A DNA stretch of 59,146 bases from Sphingobacteriaceae bacterium. GTDB lineage: Bacteria > Bacteroidota > Bacteroidia > B-17B0 > Aurantibacillaceae. Each line of letters opens with the position of its first letter. The stretch's first letter is position 1. The position numbers were made by a program, and so were the translations under genes. The notes below the pieces were generated by a model. The model did not search any database. It was given only the letters and a program-made list of their open reading frames with translations, and was not told the origin of the DNA. Below are positions 51,371 to 59,146 of the stretch, piece after piece. The stretch is from contig JAHEYG010000008.1 of assembly GCA_023251725.1 (NCBI GenBank), positions 1 through 59,146 on the forward strand, read 5' to 3'.

Positions 51371-52682
51371 TCAGGAGTCTCATTATTTCTTTACAATCGC
51401 TAAGGGTTAAGAAAAAATAGTTTTTAATTTCGAGTTTAAGAAAAATAAACAATCCTATTAACAAAGTTATAAGTGTAAACACATAAGAGCAACAAGAGGC
51501 TATAGCGGCCCCTTTAATACCCATTTGTGGTATAAGTGTAAAATCAAGAATTATGGTAAACGCTAAACCTACCAAAGTAGCAATTATGTTATAGTGAATT
51601 TTATTACGTGAGCTGGCGTAAACTCCAAAAATTTTAGTTGCTGCGCAGGCCAAAATACCCGGTAATAAAAGTTTAAAGGCTAAAACCGATGAGCTAAACG
51701 CTTCTCCAAAAAGAAACGGAAAAAAATAGGGAGCAATAAAAAATAAAAAAACAATTCCCGCAAATACGGCCGTAAAATTAACGCGTGAGAAAAAAGTAAA
51801 TGTTTTGGTATGGTCGGGCCGGTCAGGATCATTTAAATAAGGAAACAACACATTTGAGATAGGATTTGAAATGAGCCATAACATTTGCGCTACATTAACG
51901 GCTTTTGCATAAAAACCCAGTTGCGCCTGCCCACAATAATAGTCTACCACGTAAACATCTAAACGGTAATTAAAAAAATTAATCACATGTGCCAAATGGG
52001 CAAATATAACAATGTAAAAAAGCGGCTTCACATCAATGGCCCAAATAAAATTAAATTTTGGTTTCACTCCAATGAGTTTAAAATAAAAATAGAGCCACAC
52101 TGCTAAATTTAGCGTGGTAATGAAACCCGAAATAATTAATACCTCGTTTACATACACTATTTTATGTAGAGTTGATTTTAATAATAAGGCTAGAGAAAAA
52201 AGTAAAAAATTTAAAACGGCATTAAATATGCTGACTTTATTTACAATATTAAAGTGCGATTTGCCCTGGAAAATGGCCGATAAAAAACCGGTACCGGTTG
52301 AATTAATGAATAATAAAAGCAAATACAGTAAATGCATCGGACTTGCATAATTTTTAGGAAATAAAAAATTTAAAGTATTAAAGTACTTAGCGCCCGTAAG
52401 CGTAATTAAAAGAATGAGGGTTCCCATACCGATAAATACAAGTCCCAATCCAATTAGTTTTTCAGTTGCGATTTTTTTGTTTGAAATAAAAAAAATAATG
52501 CCGGCGTTAAAACTAAAACTTAATAACAGAGTAAATAATTCCGTGTCGGATAAAAAAACGGTATAAATGCCGGATCCTTCCGGACCTAAAATCCTGGTCG
52601 AAAAAACGCCTGTAAAAAAACTAAGAATGATGGTAGGAATTTGGGTAAGAAAAGAATAATATATGTTTTTATTAATCGACAT
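51354..52682 (-). CDS. Polysaccharide flippase (Wzx-like, MOP superfamily)
   Basis: A 442-aa protein with 12-14 hydrophobic segments. FLTQIPTIILSFFTGVFSTR and ILGPEGSGIYTVF at the start are the RfbX/Wzx signature. YCGQAQLGFYAKAVNVAQML and NPISNVLFPYL also fit. It should flip undecaprenyl-linked repeat units to the periplasm. It ends MRLLTKKNN just after an A8 tract, where a frame change would add about 50 residues. It stands near the promoter-proximal end of the locus, after the FkbM-type gene. Confidence 0.87.
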   Translation of the reverse strand: MSINKNIYYSFLTQIPTIILSFFTGVFSTRILGPEGSGIYTVFLSDTELFTLLLSFSFNAGIIFFISNKKIATEKLIGLGLVFIGMGTLILLITLTGAKYFNTLNFLFPKNYASPMHLLYLLLLFINSTGTGFLSAIFQGKSHFNIVNKVSIFNAVLNFLLFSLALLLKSTLHKIVYVNEVLIISGFITTLNLAVWLYFYFKLIGVKPKFNFIWAIDVKPLFYIVIFAHLAHVINFFNYRLDVYVVDYYCGQAQLGFYAKAVNVAQMLWLISNPISNVLFPYLNDPDRPDHTKTFTFFSRVNFTAVFAGIVFLFFIAPYFFPFLFGEAFSSSVLAFKLLLPGILACAATKIFGVYASSRNKIHYNIIATLVGLAFTIILDFTLIPQMGIKGAAIASCCSYVFTLITLLIGLFIFLKLEIKNYFFLTLSDCKEIMRLLTKKNN

Positions 52683-52708
52683 AAAAAATTGCTGTGCAAT
52701 TTAGGCTT

Positions 52709-52730
52709 AGGCCCGATCGCTTTCGGGGCT
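52709..52730. repeat. REP-like imperfect palindrome between flippase and FkbM genes
   Basis: GCCCGA and TTCGGGGC arms enclose TCGCT, with one bulged base. GC-rich against an AT-rich 144-base gap. No T-run follows, so I do not call it a terminator. Confidence 0.5.
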
Positions 52731-52826
52731 AAAAACAAAAATAAGCTAATGAAGATTAATACCCTAGAGCTTTGTCTTATTATTTAAGGCATTTATCGCC
52801 ATTAAGTAAACAAATTTGATTATGGT

Positions 52827-53699
52827 TTAAATCAACTGAAGTAATTTTGCCGTGTTTTGGTCGCAGAGTAAATAATTAAAATAATCGCTTTTGGTAATAT
52901 TTTGTACTCGGGTGATGCCTTTGTTTTCATCAATATTAAAAAATAAATAACCCATTTCCTCAATAATTTTCTGAATTCGCGCTCCGGTTTCATCCGATAA
53001 TACTTCGATAAGCATGGTAGGCTTAAACTTTTTTAAATGAACTAAAAAACCTTCCAGTAATTCGGGCTCGTGAGTTTCTACATCAATTTTCATTAATTGA
53101 ATAGAATTGATATTTTCTTTTTCAATTAGTGTATCCAGAGTAATAGTGTTTATTTCAATGGCCGACATTTTACGATTGGGGGACAAATTTTTATTTACCG
53201 TTACCGAATAAATATGCGGAGTATCTGCATCGTAAATGGTGGCTTTACCTGTATAATTGGAAGCTGCCAGCTCAAAACATTTAATTTTATAATTATTTAA
53301 TTGATTATTCTCAATTAATTTTTTGTAAACACGCGCAACGGGTTCCATGGCGTAAACTTCAGCTTTTGGATTAATGCATTCGGCAATTAACGCGTACACA
53401 CCGGTATTAGAGCCAATATCAAAAATCACATCCGCATTGGCGCATAACTTTATCCATAAACCAATCGATTGTTTTTCCCAGCCTCCTTCTAATCCCTTCC
53501 AGAAAATTTCATTTTCGATCTGAAACCCGTAATGTTTCATTTTAAATTTTTTGTTTCCGCCTAATGAAACTGCAATTATTCCGGTAAAATGAAGATGTTG
53601 ATAAACCGATTCAGGAGGACTCCATACTTTTTTTAAAAACAAAAATATCTGTTTTTTAAATGGGATAATCGTATAAATTATTTTAAACAGTTTCTTCAT
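52827..53699 (-). CDS. FkbM-family methyltransferase
   Basis: A 290-aa protein. VIFDIGSNTGVYALIAE is the SAM motif, EVYAMEPVARVYKKL the acidic one, and LMKIDVETHEPELLEGF the FkbM marker. The family methylates sugar hydroxyls. It is the first gene of the polysaccharide block on this strand. The promoter lies in the 73-base gap shared with the divergent rdgB. Substrate unknown. Confidence 0.87.
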   Translation of the reverse strand: MKKLFKIIYTIIPFKKQIFLFLKKVWSPPESVYQHLHFTGIIAVSLGGNKKFKMKHYGFQIENEIFWKGLEGGWEKQSIGLWIKLCANADVIFDIGSNTGVYALIAECINPKAEVYAMEPVARVYKKLIENNQLNNYKIKCFELAASNYTGKATIYDADTPHIYSVTVNKNLSPNRKMSAIEINTITLDTLIEKENINSIQLMKIDVETHEPELLEGFLVHLKKFKPTMLIEVLSDETGARIQKIIEEMGYLFFNIDENKGITRVQNITKSDYFNYLLCDQNTAKLLQLI

Positions 53700-53772
53700 T
53701 AATTTTTATAAGATTTTTCGAATACTAATTAATTTTTTTTGACTTTTGATTTCTAAACTTTTGCCTTTAAAA

Positions 53773-54348
53773 ATGAACATCATATTTGCTACACATAACA
53801 AAAATAAGATAAAAGAAATTAGTGAACTAATTCCATTGTCTTATAATTTGAAGAGTTTGTCGGACATTGGATGTTTGAATGAAATTGCTGAAACCGGACA
53901 AACAATGAACGAAAATGCCGGTATTAAAGCGCAATTTGTTTACGATAATTATAAGATGAATTGTTTTTCAGACGATAGCGGCTTAGAAGTAGAAGCTCTA
54001 AACGGGGCACCCGGGGTTTTTTCGGCGCGTTATGCCGGTGAGCCCAAAAACGATGACAATAATATTAAAAAAGTATTAGAAGAATTAAAAAACAGTACTA
54101 ATAGAAAGGCTCAATTTAAAACTGTGATTGCTTTAATTTTGAAGGGAGAAAAATATTTTTTCGAAGGAATTATTACAGGAAAAATTAGTAATGATATTTT
54201 GGGAACCAATGGCTTTGGTTACGACCCGGTTTTTATTCCGGAAGGATATAACCAAACTTTCGCACAAATGAATTTTGAAACCAAAAATAAAATTTCTCAT
54301 AGGGCAATTGCGGTGAAGAAGTTGGTTAATTTCCTCAAAAATCAATAA
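53773..54348 (+). CDS. rdgB: RdgB/HAM1-type non-canonical purine NTP diphosphatase
   Basis: I chose the ATG at 53773 because homologues start MNIIFATHNKNKIKE; the frame opens nine codons earlier with a TTG. The 191-aa product has SDDSGLEVEALNGAPGVFSA RYAG and TNGFGYDPVF, followed by KNKISHRAIA. It hydrolyses ITP, dITP and XTP to keep them out of nucleic acids, in the cytoplasm. It is outside the polysaccharide block and transcribed away from it. Confidence 0.93.
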   Translation: MNIIFATHNKNKIKEISELIPLSYNLKSLSDIGCLNEIAETGQTMNENAGIKAQFVYDNYKMNCFSDDSGLEVEALNGAPGVFSARYAGEPKNDDNNIKKVLEELKNSTNRKAQFKTVIALILKGEKYFFEGIITGKISNDILGTNGFGYDPVFIPEGYNQTFAQMNFETKNKISHRAIAVKKLVNFLKNQ

Positions 54349-54442
54349 CTGGTAGTCATTAAATTATAACGAATAACTTTTTCACCATAAATTCTGTTAA
54401 ATAATTCACATCACAACGTTCATAGATTAAAATTTGCGAACC

Positions 54443-54471
54443 TTTGCATTATCAAATCCATCTTAACTTTA
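54443..54471 (+). promoter_or_regulatory. Possible promoter of the tandem ligase gene
   Basis: TTTG at 54443-54446 and TAACTTTA at 54464-54471 (one mismatch to TAnnTTTG) with a 17-base spacer, 16 bases upstream of the ATG at 54488. Confidence 0.35.
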
Positions 54472-54487
54472 AGCGTTCAACTAATTT

Positions 54488-57175
54488 ATGTCGAAACTGC
54501 GTATAGGAATTATTTTTGGTGGCCGTTCTAAAGAACGCGAAATTTCTTTTGCGGGCGGACGAACGGTTTACGATAATTTAAATAAATCCATTTTCGAAGC
54601 GGTTCCATTATTTGTTGATTCGTTTGGCAATTTTGTTTTGCTCGACTGGCAATTTGTTTATAAAGGTACCATCCGCGATTTTTATCCGCCGGTTGAATTT
54701 TTACCTGCAAACAATAAACATTTTCAGTATTACGCCGAAAATTTGGGCGATTTAAGTGTAAAAGAACAAGATAAACTTATTCACAAAATCGGAAAAAAAA
54801 TTGAGCCCAATCAATTACATAATTTAATTGATTTTGCCTTTTTGTGTCTTCATGGCCCTTACGGGGAAGACGGACGTGTGCAGGGTTTTTTCGAATATTT
54901 AAATATTCCTTACTCGGGTTCAGGGATTTTACCTTCGGCCATTGGCATTGATAAAAGCGTGCAGAAAAAATTAATGGTGCAGTCGGGATTTAATTCGCCG
55001 CCGTTTTTTAGTGTAGATCGCAACGAGTGGATGAATAAACGCTCGAAAGATGCTTGGCAAAATGCGAAAGAAAAAATAGGTTTTCCTATTGTAATAAAAC
55101 CGGCCAATCAGGGCTCATCAATAGGTGTTACTATTTTGCATGACAACGATGAACAAAAGTTTAATGCAGCCATTGAAAAGGCATTTTTCATTGGTAAAAT
55201 TAAAGCAAACGAATGGAATATTTTAAATGAAGAGGATAAAATAAAATTGATTCATACCATTACAGATATCCGTGAAGGCATTGGAATGCCGATTAAAATC
55301 GGAGAAAAAATAATTTATGATCCAAATAATTTGCTGGCATTTTTTAATAGGGAATTAAAAACAAAATCAGATTTAACGCTCGAAAGTTTAGATGGAGAAA
55401 GCACAGTTTTAATAGAAGGATTTATTGAAGGGAAAGAATTCAGTTGCATCGTAATTGAAGATGAAAGTGGAAAGGCAATTGCATTACCTCCCACCGAAAT
55501 ACGCAAAGGCAAAGAATTATTTGATTACCGAAGCAAATACATGCCTGGCCTGGCACGAAAAATTACGCCCATTGATTTACCCGATTCTCAAATAAATGCA
55601 ATTAGAAAAGATTGCGAAAAATTATTTTACACTCTAAATTTTGATGTATACGCGCGCATAGATGGTTTTTTGGGAATAGATGGAAAAATATTTTTGAATG
55701 ATCCCAATACAACTTCAGGCATGATGCCTTCCTCTTTCTTTTTTCATCAGGCCGCCGAAATTGGTTTAAATCCCTCTCAATTTTTAACTTTCATTATCCG
55801 CACTTCATTGGCAAAACGCATCAAAAATGCCAAAGGTGCCAATACCTACAATCATCTTTTACAACAATTAGATACCAATATTCATAACGAAAAACACGCT
55901 TCCCGCAAAAAAATAAAAGTGGCCGTTATTTTAGGAGGTTATTCTTCCGAACGACACATTTCTGTTGAAAGTGGAAGAAATATTTACGAGAAATTGGCCT
56001 CATCCGAAAAATATTTACCCGTTCCGGTTTTTCTTACGGGAAATAATGAAAAACATTTAATGTATAAAATCCCAATTAATCTTTTATTAAAAGATAATGC
56101 CGACGATATAAAAGAAAAAATCTTGTCTTACAAAATTCATCTCATAATCCATCAAATCATAAAAGAATGTCACACTGTAACAGATAAATATGCTTCTACA
56201 CAAAATTTAGAAGCGCCTCAATTATTTACTTATGCCGATTTGGGAAAAAACTTTGATGCCGTTTTCATTGCGCTGCATGGTCGCCCGGGCGAAGACGGGT
56301 CGGTACAGGAACAATTAGAAAAAGTGAATTTGTATTATAACGGTTCAGATAAAGCCACCTCCGAAATTACCATTGATAAATTCCGTACCAACGAAATTTT
56401 AAAACAAAATGGCTTTTTAGTCGCCGAACACCGCTTGGTAACCCAAAACGATTGGCAAAATAATAAACCGGAAATTTTAAATTATTTACTGCAAAAAGTA
56501 AAATATCCGTTCATCGCAAAACCGGTGGATGATGGCTGCAGCAGCGCTGTAAAAAAAATAAAAACGCCGCAAGAGTTTGAAGCTTTCGCTACTTTAATGT
56601 TTCGCAGCAATGAAGAATTAGACTCTAAAGCTGCCGAAATTTTGCACATTAAATTAAAAGAAGAATTTCCTCAAAAGTCGGTAATACTTGTTGAAGAATT
56701 AATTTCTAAAAATAAGGCTAAACATTTTTTAGAAATTACCGGCGGAATGCTAACCAAATTCAAAAATAAAAAATTAGAATACGAAGTGTTTGAAGCCTCC
56801 GAGGCTTTGGCAGAAGGAGATATATTAAGTTTAGAAGAAAAATTTTTGGCGGGTCAAGGCCAAAACATTACTCCGGCTCGTTACGCAAAGGATAAAAAAG
56901 TGCGACAGAAAATTTCGAATCAGGTAAAACAAATTTTGGGCAAGGCAGCAAAAGTGCTCAACATTTTGGGCTATTGTCGCATCGATGCTTTTGTAAGAAT
57001 TTTTGCAAACGGTAAAATTGAGGTGATTTTTATCGAAGTTAATTCCCTTCCTGGGATGACTCCGGCTACCTGCATTTATCATCAGGCCGCCATAAATCAC
57101 TATCATCCTTACGAGTTTATCGATAAAATACTTGAATTCGGCGATAGAAGAAAATTCAATATGAAACGGAAATAA
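54488..57175 (+). CDS. ddl: Tandem D-alanine-D-alanine ligase fusion (two ATP-grasp ligase units)
   Basis: An 895-aa protein, more than twice the normal Ddl length. Unit 1 (1 to about 455) has IIFGGRSKEREIS, LHGPYGEDGRVQG (122-133), KPANQGSSIGVTI, ARIDGF and FLNDPNTTSGMMPSS. Unit 2 (from about 475) has VILGGYSSERHIS, LHGRPGEDGSVQ, KPVDDGCSS, GQGQNITPARYAKD, CRIDAF and IEVNSLPGMTP. Unit 2 keeps the canonical E-x-N metal ligands; unit 1 has D-x-N and lacks the LPGMT turn, so it may be altered in activity or serve another role. Ddl makes the D-Ala-D-Ala end of peptidoglycan. Fused forms may be a lineage trait. Confidence 0.85.
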   Translation: MSKLRIGIIFGGRSKEREISFAGGRTVYDNLNKSIFEAVPLFVDSFGNFVLLDWQFVYKGTIRDFYPPVEFLPANNKHFQYYAENLGDLSVKEQDKLIHKIGKKIEPNQLHNLIDFAFLCLHGPYGEDGRVQGFFEYLNIPYSGSGILPSAIGIDKSVQKKLMVQSGFNSPPFFSVDRNEWMNKRSKDAWQNAKEKIGFPIVIKPANQGSSIGVTILHDNDEQKFNAAIEKAFFIGKIKANEWNILNEEDKIKLIHTITDIREGIGMPIKIGEKIIYDPNNLLAFFNRELKTKSDLTLESLDGESTVLIEGFIEGKEFSCIVIEDESGKAIALPPTEIRKGKELFDYRSKYMPGLARKITPIDLPDSQINAIRKDCEKLFYTLNFDVYARIDGFLGIDGKIFLNDPNTTSGMMPSSFFFHQAAEIGLNPSQFLTFIIRTSLAKRIKNAKGANTYNHLLQQLDTNIHNEKHASRKKIKVAVILGGYSSERHISVESGRNIYEKLASSEKYLPVPVFLTGNNEKHLMYKIPINLLLKDNADDIKEKILSYKIHLIIHQIIKECHTVTDKYASTQNLEAPQLFTYADLGKNFDAVFIALHGRPGEDGSVQEQLEKVNLYYNGSDKATSEITIDKFRTNEILKQNGFLVAEHRLVTQNDWQNNKPEILNYLLQKVKYPFIAKPVDDGCSSAVKKIKTPQEFEAFATLMFRSNEELDSKAAEILHIKLKEEFPQKSVILVEELISKNKAKHFLEITGGMLTKFKNKKLEYEVFEASEALAEGDILSLEEKFLAGQGQNITPARYAKDKKVRQKISNQVKQILGKAAKVLNILGYCRIDAFVRIFANGKIEVIFIEVNSLPGMTPATCIYHQAAINHYHPYEFIDKILEFGDRRKFNMKRK

Positions 57176-57313
57176 GGTTTTATTTAATTATTTAAATAAT
57201 TATTAATCAATGTCTTATGCCTAAAATGGACACAGGCTTGTTTGTAATTAACAGTTTAGCAACAACTTTACAACCGTTTCATTCGTCTTAATTTTTATCC
57301 TTCGTCTAATAAG

Positions 57314-57345
57314 TTCGTTTACTAATGGTTTACGTAGTAACTTTG
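57314..57345 (+). promoter_or_regulatory. Bacteroidota-type promoter of the 145-aa gene
   Basis: TAACTTTG at 57338-57345 is an exact TAnnTTTG match, with TTCG at 57314-57317 as a weak -33 element (20-base spacer), 22 bases before the ATG at 57368. Confidence 0.5.
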
Positions 57346-57367
57346 TTGATAACTAATCCAATCCTAT

Positions 57368-57805
57368 ATGTTCGAAATATTAAAAAACTTTGAAACCAAG
57401 TTCAACAACCTCAAAAAAAAGGGATTGAGAATAGAAGGTTTGTCAATGATTGATCCTAAACGTAAGAAACATGTTATCATGATTTCGAAGCCGTTTTTAT
57501 TTGACAATCGTCAGCTTCCAAAAATTTACGAGGGTCTTGCCATTAAATCAAAAATTGAAGGCGGTTTACCTGAAGAATTTAAATTTGACAAGGAAGCTAT
57601 TAAAAAAGAATATGTTTGGGCTCCAATTAAGTTCGAAAAATATGTGGATCGTTGTTCCGAAGAAATTCGTAAACAATTTGGTAATCCTGCCATGAGCCGC
57701 AAAGAAATGCTAGACGCATTGGCTTTCGGTAATTTCGAGGAGCATAAAAAGAAAAGTATACAGTTAATGACCGAAGGAAAAATTCCTCCGTTTAAACTGA
57801 ACTAA
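57368..57805 (+). CDS. Small cytoplasmic protein of unknown function
   Basis: A 145-aa protein without signal or membrane segments. It begins MFEILKNFETKFNNLKKKGL and contains DPKRKKHVIMISKPFLFDN, VWAPIKFEKYVDRC and AMSRKEMLDALAFG. It is basic and alpha-helical in character. I recognise no family. It has its own promoter and a terminator, so it is a monocistronic gene, and the clean structure suggests it is real and well expressed. Confidence 0.8.
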   Translation: MFEILKNFETKFNNLKKKGLRIEGLSMIDPKRKKHVIMISKPFLFDNRQLPKIYEGLAIKSKIEGGLPEEFKFDKEAIKKEYVWAPIKFEKYVDRCSEEIRKQFGNPAMSRKEMLDALAFGNFEEHKKKSIQLMTEGKIPPFKLN

Positions 57806-57845
57806 GAAAAATGCCCGGATTATTTCTGGTTTATTTAGGTTTAAG

Positions 57846-57876
57846 AAGTCCTTCCCCAATCGGGAGGGACTTTTTG
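57846..57876 (+). terminator. Rho-independent terminator after the 145-aa gene
   Basis: AGTCCTTCCC pairs with GGGAGGGACT around CAATC, with a bulge, followed by TTTTTG. It lies about 40 bases after the stop codon. From here to 58032 I see nothing more I can support. Confidence 0.75.
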
Positions 57877-58032
57877 TTTATAATCAATTAACGGTTAATA
57901 TTAATGATACAAGGAATGCAATTATTTAAGAAAGAGTTATATTTTTGATAAAGCCAAAATAGAATTTAATTTGTAAATTAGCCTTTGCCGATTTTGCTCT
58001 AATTCCCCAAGAGCTTCAGGCGGTTTTTTAAA

Positions 58033-59146
58033 ATGAAAATTAACATGAAACATTATTTTTATTGCATAATCTTTTTTTGTTTGTTTTCAGCAAATGCTTT
58101 TTCTCAAATGGGGAAAGATGGTATAGGAAATATTGTTGTTGCCAATAGTATCGTTAACGCGTACACTCCTCTTACCGGAAGCGCAGCTGCCGGAGCAACA
58201 ACAATAAGTGTTGGAAGTACTTCGAGTTACGGAGTGGGCGATTTAATTTTAATTATTCAAATGCAAGGTACCAGCGTTAATTGTGGTAAGGATACACTAT
58301 TTCCTGATCCCAATAGTTCAATTCCCACTAATACAACTTATGGCGCCATTACCAATTATAATACTTGCGGAAATTATGAATATGCACAAATAAATTCTGT
58401 TTTAAGTTTAACTTCTTTTAGTTTAGAATGCGCGCTTTTAAAAAGCTATAATTTTTTGGGAAAAGTGCAGGTTATTCGGGTTCCAAGATATATTTCTCTT
58501 ACGGTTAGTGGCGCTGGATTTATTACTTCACCTAACTGGGACGGAACAACCGGCGGTATAGCTGTTGTTGAAGTTCAGAATAATGCCGTGCTAAGTTCAG
58601 TTCCGTCTTTTAGTGTTACCGGAAAAGGTTTCAGAGGCGGAGGATTTGAAAATTTATCAACGGTTGGCGGCGCCAATAAATTCGGACATGTTTCAGGAGT
58701 AGAAGGCGCTTATAAAGGAGAAAGCATTGCCGGTGATACCAATCGGTATAAAATATATTCGGGCGTATTTTGCAGGGGAGCCATTGCTAACGGTGGAGGA
58801 GGAGGGACAGCGCACAATGCCGGCGGCGGCGGTGGAAGTAATGGCGGATCTTTAGCGCCTTACGACGGTTACGGAAACCCGGTAGCAGGATTTAATGCCG
58901 CCTGGAATTTGGAATCACCTTTATTTTCTGCGCATGTTTCTTCAGGAGGCGGAAGAGGCGGCTATTCATTTTCTTCTAATAACCAAAATCCAAATTTAAC
59001 TGCACCCGGATCCGGTACGTGGGGCGGAGATGCAAGGCGCGTGATGGGTGGGTTTGGTGGCCGACCGTTAGATTACTCTACCGGAAAAATATTTATGGGT
59101 GGTGGCGGTGGTTCAGGCGATTCTAATGATGGTTATGGAACCGGTG
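58033..59146 (+). CDS. Secreted Gly-rich surface protein (C-terminus beyond the window)
   Basis: 371 codons are visible and the frame is still open at the window end. Start MKINMKHYFYCIIFFCLF with cleavage after ANAFSQ; an internal ATG at 58045 is equally possible. The first domain (TPLTGSAAAGATTISVGSTS; VGDLILIIQMQGTSV) is beta-rich and typical of large Bacteroidota T9SS cargo. Glycine-rich runs follow (GGGGGTAHNAGGGGGSNGG; GGGRGG; GGGGGSGDSNDG) and continue to the edge. The C-terminal sorting domain, if present, is off the window. It is probably a surface or gliding-associated protein. Confidence 0.78.
   Translation, partial: MKINMKHYFYCIIFFCLFSANAFSQMGKDGIGNIVVANSIVNAYTPLTGSAAAGATTISVGSTSSYGVGDLILIIQMQGTSVNCGKDTLFPDPNSSIPTNTTYGAITNYNTCGNYEYAQINSVLSLTSFSLECALLKSYNFLGKVQVIRVPRYISLTVSGAGFITSPNWDGTTGGIAVVEVQNNAVLSSVPSFSVTGKGFRGGGFENLSTVGGANKFGHVSGVEGAYKGESIAGDTNRYKIYSGVFCRGAIANGGGGGTAHNAGGGGGSNGGSLAPYDGYGNPVAGFNAAWNLESPLFSAHVSSGGGRGGYSFSSNNQNPNLTAPGSGTWGGDARRVMGGFGGRPLDYSTGKIFMGGGGGSGDSNDGYGTG

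Noticed and set aside
57176-57367. Gap searched for tRNA or small RNA
   Set aside because: No cloverleaf arms or terminator-like end; only a promoter for the next gene is supported.

Overview
The window looks like a chromosome segment of a Bacteroidota bacterium. The evidence is AT-rich DNA, three secreted proteins with C-terminal type IX secretion (T9SS) sorting domains, promoter elements of the TAnnTTTG type, start sites with no strong Shine-Dalgarno sequence, and families typical of the phylum (paired YeeE/YedE half-genes, DUF4412-like proteins, GxxExxY proteins). I cannot name a genus. I recognised no tRNA, rRNA or CRISPR array.

Layout. (1) 1-4596, minus strand: a sulfur-oxidation cluster. 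Reading in the direction of transcription it holds a TsdA-like dihaem thiosulfate dehydrogenase, two YeeE/YedE-type half transporters, a decayed fragment, a Bro-N protein, and a SoxB-like Tat-exported hydrolase cut by the window edge. (2) 4642-6766: a GxxExxY gene enclosed by 36-bp inverted repeats, a FucP-like sugar transporter, and a 160-bp folded repeat element between divergent genes. (3) 6872-11377: a SAM methyltransferase, a small exported protein, a large membrane protein, then an accessory islet (HigB/HigA-type toxin-antitoxin pair and a broken XRE regulator) between two copies of the membrane-protein gene's 3' end. (4) 11629-20125: three secreted T9SS proteins, the first 1916 aa with a putative zinc-protease motif; the third has a sigma-54 promoter match. 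(5) 20134-25628: methyltransferase, glycosyltransferase and peptidyl-prolyl isomerase in a tight minus-strand operon, then two tandem paralogous lipoproteins and two DUF4412-like proteins on the plus strand. (6) 25698-30105: a methyltransferase, a 2-oxoglutarate/Fe(II) oxygenase and a two-module AAA+ ATPase. (7) 30216-53699: a large surface-polysaccharide locus, almost all minus strand. (8) 53773-59146: RdgB, a tandem D-Ala-D-Ala ligase fusion, a small unknown protein, and a truncated secreted Gly-rich protein.

How the genes work together. The polysaccharide locus holds a WlbA/WlbB/WlbC-like trio (dehydrogenase, N-acetyltransferase, aminotransferase), which suggests a 2,3-diacetamido-uronic acid precursor. 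A WbpG-type sugar amidotransferase and an AsnB-type amidotransferase could amidate it. GalE, another epimerase, another aminotransferase and a PglD-like acetyltransferase would provide further sugars. About seven glycosyltransferases, a Wzx-type flippase and a candidate polymerase would assemble and export the glycan. The sulfur cluster is the clearest metabolic statement: tetrathionate formation, probable sulfur-compound uptake and a Sox-type hydrolase.

Most notable items: the inverted-repeat-bounded GxxExxY cassette; the 160-bp folded element; REP-like palindromes and a junk repeat read in frame inside real genes; a glycosyltransferase carrying the zinc ribbon of its neighbouring amidotransferase; an A8 tract at the flippase 3' end that hides about 50 further codons; and the sulfur cluster interrupted by a Bro-N gene.
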